A stretch of 6,117 nucleotides of DNA, from contig JBKHHW010000188.1 of the NCBI GenBank assembly GCA_046538945.1, positions 1 through 6,117 on the forward strand. The letters run 5' to 3'. A program made the translations under genes and the position numbers. The notes under the pieces were generated by a model. The model saw only the letters and a list, made by a program, of their open reading frames with translations. It was not told the DNA's origin and did no database searches. This stretch comes from JAEZKC01 sp046538945. Lineage in GTDB: Bacteria; Fibrobacterota; Chitinivibrionia; Chitinivibrionales; Chitinispirillaceae. Of the stretch, positions 1 to 4,398 are shown piece after piece (within the stretch, counting starts at the first letter, position 1; each line of letters opens with the position of its first letter).

Positions 1-2267
1 TTGTCCTTTTTTTGTTCCTGACCGGCATCTTTTTCTGAAGGATGATTCTCGTGCTGTGAGAAAATCTGATCGAGCTTCTCCTCAACATCGGTTCCGCTCA
101 CATTTTCATCCTCGGATCGTTCTTCGAAAGGAGCTGCGCTTTGCTTCAGCTGAATAGTTTCCTTGATTTCTTCTTTACCGGCAGGTTCCGAATCGAAGCT
201 GTCTTGGGAAGGAGAGTCTTGCGCTTCTGGCTCCTGCGGGAAGAGCTGGTCGAGTTTCTCTTCTATATCCGTACCGCTTATATCTTCGTTTACATCTGCT
301 TTTTCTTCAGACTCATCCTGATCCAGGCCGGAGACTTCCGGGCTGTGTTCTTCTTCCGTCGCATCAATGCGAGACTCCTCCTGCGGGAAAAGCTGGTCCA
401 GCTGCTCTTCTATGTCAGCCCCGGTGACCTTGTCTTCACTTTCCGAGCTCTTGTCGAGAGAAAAATCTTCTACATCTTCCAGGCTGAAGCTTTCGGTTAC
501 ATCTTTTGAAATTTCCGGTCCGGACGTGTCGTCCTGTGATGAAGGGCTGTCCAGAGTATCTTCCTGAGGGAACAGCTCGTCAAGTTGTTCCTCCACATCC
601 GCACCGGTGATTTCATCATCATCATTGGAGTTTTTTTCAAAGGTAGTTGAGTCCTGAGTCAGGCTGTCGTCTTCATCCACCGTGTTTTCAAAGTCCACTG
701 CTGAATCGGATATTTCCATCTCTTCAGAGTCGATGTCCTCAACCTGGTCCATAACTTCGTCACCGGTATCATCCGGGAACAGATCGGTCAAACGCTTTGA
801 GATATCATCTCCGGTCACCTCATCGTTAGACTGAGTAGTTGAGCCCTCTTCCGATGTGGAGACATCTTCGATCTCGAAGATGTCATCGTTTTGCAGATCC
901 TCCGGTTCCTGTTCCTGAACTGCCGAGCCGCTTTCTTTTTGTCCTGCTTCCGGAAACAGCTCTTCAAGTCGGTTCTCTACATCACTTCCGCTTACATTTT
1001 CCTTTTGGTCGCCAGAATCAGGCGCTGGGTCGTCCTGCTCCGATGCGGCGTTTGGAGAATCGGTCTTCTCTCCGAAGATGTTGTCGAGGGTTTCAATGAT
1101 GTCCTCGCCTGAAGGGCTCTGATCCTGTTCGGTTTGTACCGTGTCGATACCGTCCTCATAGCTCTGAATCTCATCTGATCTATTTTGACGGTTATTATCT
1201 GCGCCATTGTCCAGGAATTCCGGCTCCTCTACCAGAGAATCATCATCTCCGGGGCTCTGAGAGGAATCTGGGGATTTCTGCATGGCAGAACCCAGCTCTT
1301 CTCTGTCTATCTGGATCGTTTCGCCTGCATCAAAGTCGAAAAGCTGATTTCCTGCTGTTTCAGCTTCAAACTGATTTTCAGGTGCGGGAAGGTCGACTTC
1401 CGGAGTGTTCTGAATGAGATCGTCGCGATTCATTTGTATCGTTTCTGCCGAATTGAGACTGAACGGGTCGGAGTCGTCAACGCTTTCGTCCCCGAAAAGC
1501 TCATCGAGTCGTGAGGACACGTCACTGCCGGACACTTCGGTATCGGAGGAATCGTCTGCCGAATCGCTGGCAGTTTCAAAACCGATCTCATTTTGGACGG
1601 GTGGTTCTGTTTGTTCATATTTCTGCCCAGGCTGGCTCTCTTCTTCAAATAGCAGGTCAAGGCGGTTCTCGATATCTTGAGCCGTAGGTTCTGCAGTATC
1701 AGCCTGTTGCTGGGACAAGGGGGGCGAATCTGACTGTATCGTATCCAGGTTTTGAATGTCGGTCATTTCATCAACGCCCGAAGATTTGAGGCTCTGCAGA
1801 GAGGAGGCCGGGTCGGGGGTGCTGATTTCGAGTAGGTCGAAAAGCTTTTTTCTGCTGGGAGAGACATACTGGGAGGCGAGCTGCTTGATCCGGGTGTTCT
1901 CGGGCTCCATTCCCAGCAGTATGTGATAGAGATTGGCTGCCAGGTCCTCTTGTTCCTGCTGTATGAAAATCTCAGCCAGCATCATCAAGGCAGCATGATT
2001 TCTACGATCAGCAATGCAAACCTTTTTGAGTTCACCGGATGCTGCGGAATAATTCTTCTGTTCGAGATAACAGCGTCCCAGAATCAGCCTGGCAGTAGTG
2101 TAGTCGGGGTGCTTGGCAAGACCTTCAATGCACAGATCAATAGCCTGACGCAGATCGCCCCTTCTGCGGTAGGCGTCGGCAAGTCTGGAAAAAGCACGCG
2201 AATTCGGGTTTCTCTTAATTCTTTTTTCCAGGTATGGGACTGAAATTTCGGCTGACTGTGCTGTCAT
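1..2267 (-). CDS. TPR protein with long acidic tail carrying repeated LDxLF motifs (C-terminus cut by window)
   Basis: The frame is open from ATG (2265-2267) to the window edge: 755 full codons, no stop. The start is supported by GGAGGT (complement of 2274-2279), 6 nt upstream. There is no signal peptide or membrane segment, so it is probably cytoplasmic. Residues 22-55, 56-89 and 90-123 form three consecutive 34-residue tetratricopeptide repeats (for example LADAYRRRGDLRQAI, LGRCYLEQKNYSAA). After a short basic segment (SPSRKKLFDLLE, about 136-147), the rest is low-complexity, rich in D, E, S and Q, and probably disordered. It is punctuated by nine copies of a 17-residue motif and by several [DE]T[IV]Q motifs. 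TPRs usually bind protein partners; the motif array suggests a multivalent scaffold, but this is inference and I do not recognise the family. It lies 56 nt downstream of rfaE2 with no terminator between, so the two are probably cotranscribed. Confidence 0.93.
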   Translation of the reverse strand, partial: MTAQSAEISVPYLEKRIKRNPNSRAFSRLADAYRRRGDLRQAIDLCIEGLAKHPDYTTARLILGRCYLEQKNYSAASGELKKVCIADRRNHAALMMLAEIFIQQEQEDLAANLYHILLGMEPENTRIKQLASQYVSPSRKKLFDLLEISTPDPASSLQSLKSSGVDEMTDIQNLDTIQSDSPPLSQQQADTAEPTAQDIENRLDLLFEEESQPGQKYEQTEPPVQNEIGFETASDSADDSSDTEVSGSDVSSRLDELFGDESVDDSDPFSLNSAETIQMNRDDLIQNTPEVDLPAPENQFEAETAGNQLFDFDAGETIQIDREELGSAMQKSPDSSQSPGDDDSLVEEPEFLDNGADNNRQNRSDEIQSYEDGIDTVQTEQDQSPSGEDIIETLDNIFGEKTDSPNAASEQDDPAPDSGDQKENVSGSDVENRLEELFPEAGQKESGSAVQEQEPEDLQNDDIFEIEDVSTSEEGSTTQSNDEVTGDDISKRLTDLFPDDTGDEVMDQVEDIDSEEMEISDSAVDFENTVDEDDSLTQDSTTFEKNSNDDDEITGADVEEQLDELFPQEDTLDSPSSQDDTSGPEISKDVTESFSLEDVEDFSLDKSSESEDKVTGADIEEQLDQLFPQEESRIDATEEEHSPEVSGLDQDESEEKADVNEDISGTDIEEKLDQLFPQEPEAQDSPSQDSFDSEPAGKEEIKETIQLKQSAAPFEERSEDENVSGTDVEEKLDQIFSQHENHPSEKDAGQEQKKD
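51..1688 (-). repeat. Nine-copy protein repeat, consensus [VI][ST]GxD[IV]xxxLDxLFPxE
   Basis: These are coding repeats within the TPR protein, 17 residues each, in N- to C-terminal order: 1638-1688 (PTAQDIENRLDLLFEEE), 1485-1535 (VSGSDVSSRLDELFGDE), 1065-1115 (PSGEDIIETLDNIFGEK), 945-995 (VSGSDVENRLEELFPEA), 768-818 (VTGDDISKRLTDLFPDD), 561-611 (ITGADVEEQLDELFPQE), 378-428 (VTGADIEEQLDQLFPQE), 231-281 (ISGTDIEEKLDQLFPQE) and 51-101 (VSGTDVEEKLDQIFSQH). Asp5, Leu10 and Phe14 are invariant, position 6 is always I/V and Gly3 is present in eight of nine. Copies start at residues 194, 245, 385, 425, 484, 553, 614, 663 and 723, so spacing is irregular (40-69 residues, with one 140-residue gap). Each would form a short amphipathic helix in a disordered acidic background. 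More copies may lie beyond the window edge. Confidence 0.93.
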
Positions 2268-2273
2268 GCAAAG

Positions 2274-2279
2274 ACCTCC
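2274..2279 (-). promoter_or_regulatory. Ribosome binding site of the TPR gene (GGAGGT)
   Basis: On the minus strand GGAGGT stands 6 nt before ATG 2267. It fixes the start of the large TPR protein, and there is no in-frame competitor with a better site. The 56-nt gap to rfaE2 also holds a weak promoter-like pair (TTGAAG, 15 nt, TATAAG), so some independent transcription of the TPR gene is possible but not convincing. Confidence 0.8.
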
Positions 2280-2323
2280 ATTACTAAATCTTATAATATG
2301 GAATACTAATCTTCAATTATTTA

Positions 2324-2812
2324 TTATACCGAACGGATTCTGGTGACGATGGAGCTTGTGGAATACCCGTTCAGGTATGAAACTATTTCCACGTTGCCGC
2401 CGTTTTTCTCCACCGTTTCCCGCTCCAGAATGTCGCGGCTGTAATCGCCGCCTTTGACATGAATGTCCGGTTTGAGTACTTCCAGAAAAACTCGGGGATC
2501 ATCTTCTCTGAAAATAAACGCCCCAAATACCATTTTCAAGGAGCCAACGACAAGGAGTCTGTCCTTCTCACCCTGTATCGGACGCTGCGGCCCCTTCAGC
2601 TTCTTCACCGTTTCATCCGCGTTGATCCCTACTACCAGCAGATCCCCTCTCCGGGCAGCTTCGCAGAGATACCGGACGTGGCCTGCATGGAGAAGGTCGA
2701 AGCAGCCGTTTGTGGTAATCAGCGTCCTGTTCTTCTCTCTTCTGAGTGGCTCGATTATCCGCTGCATCTGCGTAACATCATCACAGATATTTATGCCGTA
2801 TTCTGTTTTCAT
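2324..2812 (-). CDS. rfaE2: D-glycero-beta-D-manno-heptose 1-phosphate adenylyltransferase (RfaE domain II / HldE C-terminal type)
   Basis: This 162-aa protein is a cytidylyltransferase-fold enzyme. In this family it transfers AMP from ATP to D-glycero-beta-D-manno-heptose 1-phosphate, giving ADP-heptose for the inner core of lipopolysaccharide, in the cytoplasm. Visible signatures are TTNGCFDLLHAGHVRYL (residues 33-49) with the HxGH nucleotide-binding motif at 42-45, the KGGDY motif at 120-124, and the C-terminal GYSTSSIVTRI (149-159) typical of RfaE2. The length matches the stand-alone form; the kinase half (RfaE1), fused in E. coli HldE, is not in this window. The ribosome site before ATG 2812 is weak (GAG in GAGCTGAGCG). 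Position 96 is Phe in the segment GSLKMVFGAF, where relatives such as E. coli HldE usually have VD, a mild oddity. Its downstream neighbour is the TPR protein, probably in the same transcript. The enzyme class is confident; the exact sugar substrate is inferred from family resemblance. Confidence 0.95.
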   Translation of the reverse strand: MKTEYGINICDDVTQMQRIIEPLRREKNRTLITTNGCFDLLHAGHVRYLCEAARRGDLLVVGINADETVKKLKGPQRPIQGEKDRLLVVGSLKMVFGAFIFREDDPRVFLEVLKPDIHVKGGDYSRDILERETVEKNGGNVEIVSYLNGYSTSSIVTRIRSV

Positions 2813-2997
2813 CGCTCAGCTCTGGTTTGGCCTATGTCGAAAATACCTCAGCGGTCCATCGTTGAATATCTCAGAATGTCAGCAACCAGTAAGAATCAAC
2901 ACAAGATCACAAATTAAAAATATCATTTGCGCAGAATGTTTGAATAGGGCTGTTTGGACATATTTGCTTTGGGCTGATTAGCGGAGGAAAGGGGAAA

Positions 2998-3027
2998 GAG
3001 GCTTTCTGAAGTGAGCGGGAAAGCCTC
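2998..3027 (-). terminator. Possible weak terminator after the double-HTH gene
   Basis: Perfect 8-bp inverted repeat: GAGGCTTT (2998-3005) and AAAGCCTC (3020-3027) with a 14-nt loop. It lies 12 nt past the stop codon (3040-3042) of the minus-strand HTH gene. The minus-strand sequence after the stem is TTTCCCCTTTCC, pyrimidine-rich but without a proper T-run, so termination may be inefficient and read-through into rfaE2 is possible. The 2813-2997 stretch that must otherwise carry the rfaE2 promoter has no good sigma70 match. Confidence 0.4.
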
Positions 3028-3039
3028 AGTGGGACTTCA

Positions 3040-3384
3040 TCAAGGCTTTTTCTTTCTGATCACAGCTTTTTTTGCTGCGGATTTTTTCTTCGGGCTGCCC
3101 TGTTTTGTCGCTTTCGCGTTCTTTACCTCGTTGATCACGCGGTAAGTTTGCGAAATGGAGAGATTGAAACGTCTGGCGATTTTGGTCCCGGTGACACCCT
3201 CATTGTAAAGTCTGATGATGTCCAGGTTGCGGCTCTCGTTTTTGTCCTGGACGGCCGGTATGTCGTATTTCTGCCTGAGTTGGTGAACGGCCTGGCGGGT
3301 GATGCCGAAAAGTTTGCCGATGGCATCATCGGTCTGGTGCTTCTTCTGAAGTTTTTCCAGCTGACTTTTACTGATTTTCGCCAT
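3040..3384 (-). CDS. Small DNA-binding protein: two helix-turn-helix segments plus lysine-rich tail
   Basis: This is a 114-aa basic protein. The start at ATG 3384 is well supported by a perfect AGGAGG 8 nt upstream. The first HTH-like segment is residues 18-42 (TDDAIGKLFGITRQAVHQLR). The second is residues 54-87, of resolvase/Mor-like type, with EGVTGTKIARRFNLSISQTY and RVINEV as the recognition part. Residues 88-114 are a tail with 11 lysines and one arginine among 27 residues, mixed with Ala, Ser and Pro (KKKSAAKKAVIRKKKP), resembling histone-H1-like or nucleoid-protein tails. It stands alone between a tRNA unit upstream and rfaE2 downstream, on the same strand. What is seen is a DNA-binding architecture; whether it is a local regulator or a nucleoid-associated protein is open. 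No catalytic domain is present, so it is not a recombinase. Its long upstream region with a palindrome suggests regulated, perhaps autoregulated, expression. Confidence 0.85.
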   Translation of the reverse strand: MAKISKSQLEKLQKKHQTDDAIGKLFGITRQAVHQLRQKYDIPAVQDKNESRNLDIIRLYNEGVTGTKIARRFNLSISQTYRVINEVKNAKATKQGSPKKKSAAKKAVIRKKKP

Positions 3385-3392
3385 GTGAAAGG

Positions 3393-3398
3393 CCTCCT
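3393..3398 (-). promoter_or_regulatory. Consensus ribosome binding site AGGAGG of the double-HTH gene
   Basis: The minus strand reads AGGAGG, then CCTTTCAC, then ATG at 3384. A full anti-SD match at ideal spacing implies efficient translation and settles the start codon. Confidence 0.88.
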
Positions 3399-3435
3399 TT
3401 GAAGGGTTCTGTTGGGTGACGAGCTTACAGATGGA

Positions 3436-3465
3436 AAAATATTTTCAGGAGTGTGAAATAATCAA
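3436..3465 (-). promoter_or_regulatory. Weak candidate promoter of the double-HTH gene
   Basis: On the minus strand TTGATT (complement of 3460-3465) is followed after 18 nt by TATTTT (complement of 3436-3441). Each hexamer matches the sigma70 consensus at four of six positions. The position, about 50 nt before the start codon, is plausible. A second candidate further upstream (TTTACA at 3580-3585, 16 nt, GATAAC at 3558-3563) overlaps the palindrome. Neither is strong. Confidence 0.3.
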
Positions 3466-3565
3466 GTTTTGTCAAAAAAAATTCCTCAAGTGAAGACGAT
3501 GAGTGGGGATGTCCAAACTTGACTAAGGACTTGGAATGCTTTTTTATATTGGAGTCTGTTATCAG

Positions 3566-3588
3566 ATGTTTACTTGGTTTGTAAACAT
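3566..3588. promoter_or_regulatory. Palindrome ATGTTTAC-N7-GTAAACAT, possible operator
   Basis: Perfect 8-bp inverted repeat with a 7-nt spacer (TTGGTTT), in the middle of an otherwise featureless intergenic region. On the minus strand it overlaps the -35 box (TTTACA) of a candidate promoter reading toward the HTH gene, the usual geometry for a dimeric repressor site. It has no T-run and is not at a gene end, so a terminator is unlikely. The binding protein is unknown; the HTH protein encoded next door is one candidate. Confidence 0.5.
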
Positions 3589-3656
3589 TTTGCTTTGCAG
3601 TGAATAATGAATCAGGGGGAAGCTCGTTAAGGATAGGAGCAAATCCCGGTAAAAAA

Positions 3657-3689
3657 GAAAAGGACGGTTCGTTTGGAACCGTCCTTTTC
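3657..3689 (-). terminator. Strong intrinsic terminator of the tRNA-Arg transcript
   Basis: A 14-bp perfect stem, formed by 3657-3670 and 3676-3689 with GAACCGTCC at its core, closes a 5-nt loop (GTTTG). On the minus strand it is followed directly by six T residues (complement of 3651-3656). It begins about 13 nt past the mature 3' end of the tRNA and should end that transcript before the HTH gene. Confidence 0.9.
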
Positions 3690-3702
3690 CTGAGATATTT
3701 AT

Positions 3703-3776
3703 TACGGCCATAGGGAGTCGAACCCCAAACCTTCTGATCCGTAGTCAGATGCTCTATCCAATTGAGCTATGGCCGC
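3703..3776 (-). tRNA. tRNA-Arg, anticodon ACG
   Basis: This 74-nt cloverleaf folds cleanly on the minus strand. The acceptor is GCGGCCA paired with TGGCCGT (one G-U at position 1-72). The D-arm is GCTC/GAGC with a 9-nt loop containing GG. The anticodon stem is TCTGA/TCAGA and the loop CTACGGA gives ACG at 34-36. The variable loop is AGGTT, and the T-arm has the loop TTCGACT. The discriminator is A73 and CCA is not encoded, so it must be added by the nucleotidyltransferase. The ACG anticodon is normally converted to ICG by TadA and reads CGU, CGC and CGA. The gene is monocistronic, with its own promoter and terminator. No duplicated 3' end or integrase was seen beside it, so it does not look like a used integration site. 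Confidence 0.97.
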
Positions 3777-3798
3777 AGATTTCAATTTTGACCTCCAA

Positions 3799-3827
3799 AA
3801 AATACAATCCGGTTATTAAAAAAGCAA
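3799..3827 (-). promoter_or_regulatory. Promoter of tRNA-Arg
   Basis: The minus strand has TTGCTT (complement of 3822-3827), a 17-nt spacer, then TATTTT (complement of 3799-3804), ending 22 nt before the mature tRNA 5' end. Both boxes are partial matches, but spacing and position fit a tRNA promoter with a short 5' leader for RNase P removal. Confidence 0.55.
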
Positions 3828-3945
3828 AGAAGATTTCGACATCTGTTGAGGAAGCCTGGGGTAGGGATGGGTTTTAGACATGCAGATTGTAAGCCGGTGA
3901 ATCTCGAGGTGACGCAAAAAAGGTGTTTTGCTGGTGTTTTCAAGC

Positions 3946-3973
3946 TTGACAGCATGTGGAATATATATATAAT
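3946..3973 (+). promoter_or_regulatory. Perfect-consensus sigma70 promoter of the barrel operon
   Basis: TTGACA (3946-3951) and TATAAT (3968-3973) both match the consensus at all six positions, with a 16-nt spacer that ends in an alternating AT run. Transcription would start near 3980. It is the only strong plus-strand promoter seen before the three-gene unit at 4142. Two perfect hexamers imply high basal activity, so strong expression or repression by a bound regulator is expected. The small HTH protein encoded first in the operon is a natural candidate regulator. Confidence 0.85.
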
Positions 3974-3989
3974 AAGGAAATACGGGTAT

Positions 3990-4076
3990 ATGGTCGAACT
4001 TTCGAACGGTGACATGGACGGGCTAATGGACGAAGAATCAATCATTAAGGCTGGAATACAACATCGTGTATTTTGA
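3990..4076 (+). CDS. Possible 28-aa leader peptide (doubtful)
   Basis: ATG 3990 opens a 28-codon frame ending at TGA 4074-4076, lying just inside the predicted transcript (start near 3980). The peptide is MVELSNGDMDGLMDEE followed by SIIKAGIQHRVF, acidic and without similarity I recognise. Its stop overlaps a TTG (4073-4075) that could begin a longer version of the next gene, an arrangement seen in translational coupling. Against it: no ribosome site at normal distance, and the transcript would have only about 10 nt before the ATG. Treat as a hypothesis. Confidence 0.2.
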   Translation: MVELSNGDMDGLMDEESIIKAGIQHRVF

Positions 4077-4130
4077 AAAGAAGGATGCCGTATGGGTGGT
4101 ATTTTCGAGTCGATGAGTATTTGCTGGAAG

Positions 4131-4134
4131 GGAG
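4131..4134 (+). promoter_or_regulatory. Ribosome binding site deciding the GTG start of the small HTH gene
   Basis: GGAG, within GGAAGGGAG (4126-4134), lies 7 nt before GTG 4142. The upstream alternatives are worse: TTG 4073 has no site, and ATG 4085 has AAGAAGG directly abutting it with no spacing. Confidence 0.65.
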
Positions 4135-4141
4135 TGGAAAA

Positions 4142-4393
4142 GTGGATTATTTGACCTCTGGGCAGGTTGCCAGAAAGTTGAGAGTCTCCGTTTCAACACT
4201 CAAACGGTGGCTTGAAGATCTGGACAGTTCGGTTTGTGATGTGCGTAACGCTTACGGGTGGCGTCTTTTTGACCAGGATGCCGTGGAGGAACTGCGCAGA
4301 TACAAAAAGGAGCTAAGAAAACAGGGACGGAGGTTTTCCGAAGCTGTTCTGGAGCCGGTGTCACCATCTGGACGGAAAAACGGGGAGCGTTAG
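4142..4393 (+). CDS. Small MerR/excisionase-type HTH DNA-binding protein
   Basis: This is an 83-aa protein from GTG 4142. Residues 3-24 (YLTSGQVARKLRVSVSTLKR and WL) are the winged-HTH opening typical of MerR-like and HTH_17 proteins. Residues 35-55 (RNAYGWRLFDQDAVEELRRY) give the wing and the following helix. The C-terminus is a short basic, probably disordered tail. There is no effector-binding or coiled-coil dimerisation domain, so it is shorter than a true MerR regulator. The start is chosen because GGAG precedes the GTG and the domain begins at once, as usual in this family. In-frame starts at TTG 4073 or ATG 4085 would add up to 23 residues. It is first in an operon: its stop and the next ATG are 5 nt apart, so it probably regulates the barrel genes, their promoter or both. 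That role is inferred from position. Confidence 0.85.
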   Translation: MDYLTSGQVARKLRVSVSTLKRWLEDLDSSVCDVRNAYGWRLFDQDAVEELRRYKKELRKQGRRFSEAVLEPVSPSGRKNGER

Positions 4394-4397
4394 GAGG
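4392..4397 (+). promoter_or_regulatory. AGGAGG with only 1 nt before ATG 4399 (unusual spacing)
   Basis: The junction reads TAGGAGGCATG: the TAG stop of the HTH gene overlaps a full AGGAGG, which ends 1 nt before the barrel gene's ATG. That is too close for normal initiation. A second, weaker site, GGGGAG (4382-4387), stands 11 nt before the ATG. Initiation may rely on translational coupling with the upstream gene. No other start would preserve the signal peptide. Confidence 0.55.
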
Positions 4398-4398
4398 C

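Larger units (their letters stand above)
3385..3702. other. Intergenic region between the double-HTH gene and tRNA-Arg: no gene seen
   Basis: This is about 318 nt with no convincing ORF in any frame. It holds, from left to right, the AGGAGG site of the HTH gene, two weak minus-strand promoter candidates (-10/-35 at 3436-3465 and at 3558-3585), an 8-bp palindrome at 3566-3588, and the tRNA terminator at 3657-3689. A perfect minus-strand TTGACA (complement of 3470-3475) has no matching -10 at normal spacing. The segment 3590-3650 shows nothing recognisable. Confidence 0.7.
3777..4141. other. Divergent intergenic region: two promoters and a leader, no certain gene
   Basis: This stretch of about 365 nt separates the minus-strand tRNA from the plus-strand barrel operon. 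It holds the tRNA promoter (3799-3827) and the strong plus-strand promoter (3946-3973), followed by a leader of about 160 nt. Between the promoters, 3828-3945 has only a weak 6-bp AT-rich hairpin (GCAAAA/TTTTGC, 3914-3931) and no known riboswitch pattern. The leader contains a possible 28-codon ORF (3990-4076), listed separately. ORFs that run across the promoters on either strand look spurious. Confidence 0.7.

Noticed and set aside
141..1680. Several plus-strand ORFs of 66-109 codons and two minus-strand ORFs (992-1207 and 1430-1660)
   Set aside because: They are out-of-frame or antisense shadows of the continuous minus-strand TPR gene, whose own frame shows clear domains and repeats.
2459..2981. 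Plus-strand ORFs of 152 and 172 codons
   Set aside because: They lie antisense to rfaE2, whose HxGH and KGGDY motifs prove the minus frame is the real one; neither has a ribosome site or recognisable motif.
2952..3518. Ten-base inverted match ATGTCCAAAC (3509-3518) and GTTTGGACAT (2952-2961) on either side of the double-HTH gene
   Set aside because: Ten-base matches are expected many times by chance in a window of this size, and similarity does not extend beyond the ten bases.
3703..3776. tRNA-Arg as an integration (att) site of a mobile element
   Set aside because: No integrase, no duplicated tRNA 3' end and no change in gene type was seen on either side.
3841..3931. Possible c-di-GMP riboswitch or tRNA remnant (GTGACGCAAA and GCAGATTGTAAG pieces)
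   Set aside because: The needed paired stems and partner motifs are missing, and the stretch lies outside both predicted transcripts.
3782..4045. 87-codon minus-strand ORF upstream of the tRNA
   Set aside because: It crosses both promoters of the divergent region, has no ribosome site and its peptide is unstructured in character.
3846..4076. 76-codon plus-strand ORF
   Set aside because: Its start lies 100 nt upstream of the strong promoter at 3946, so it would not be transcribed whole. Only the last 28 codons are kept, as a doubtful leader peptide.
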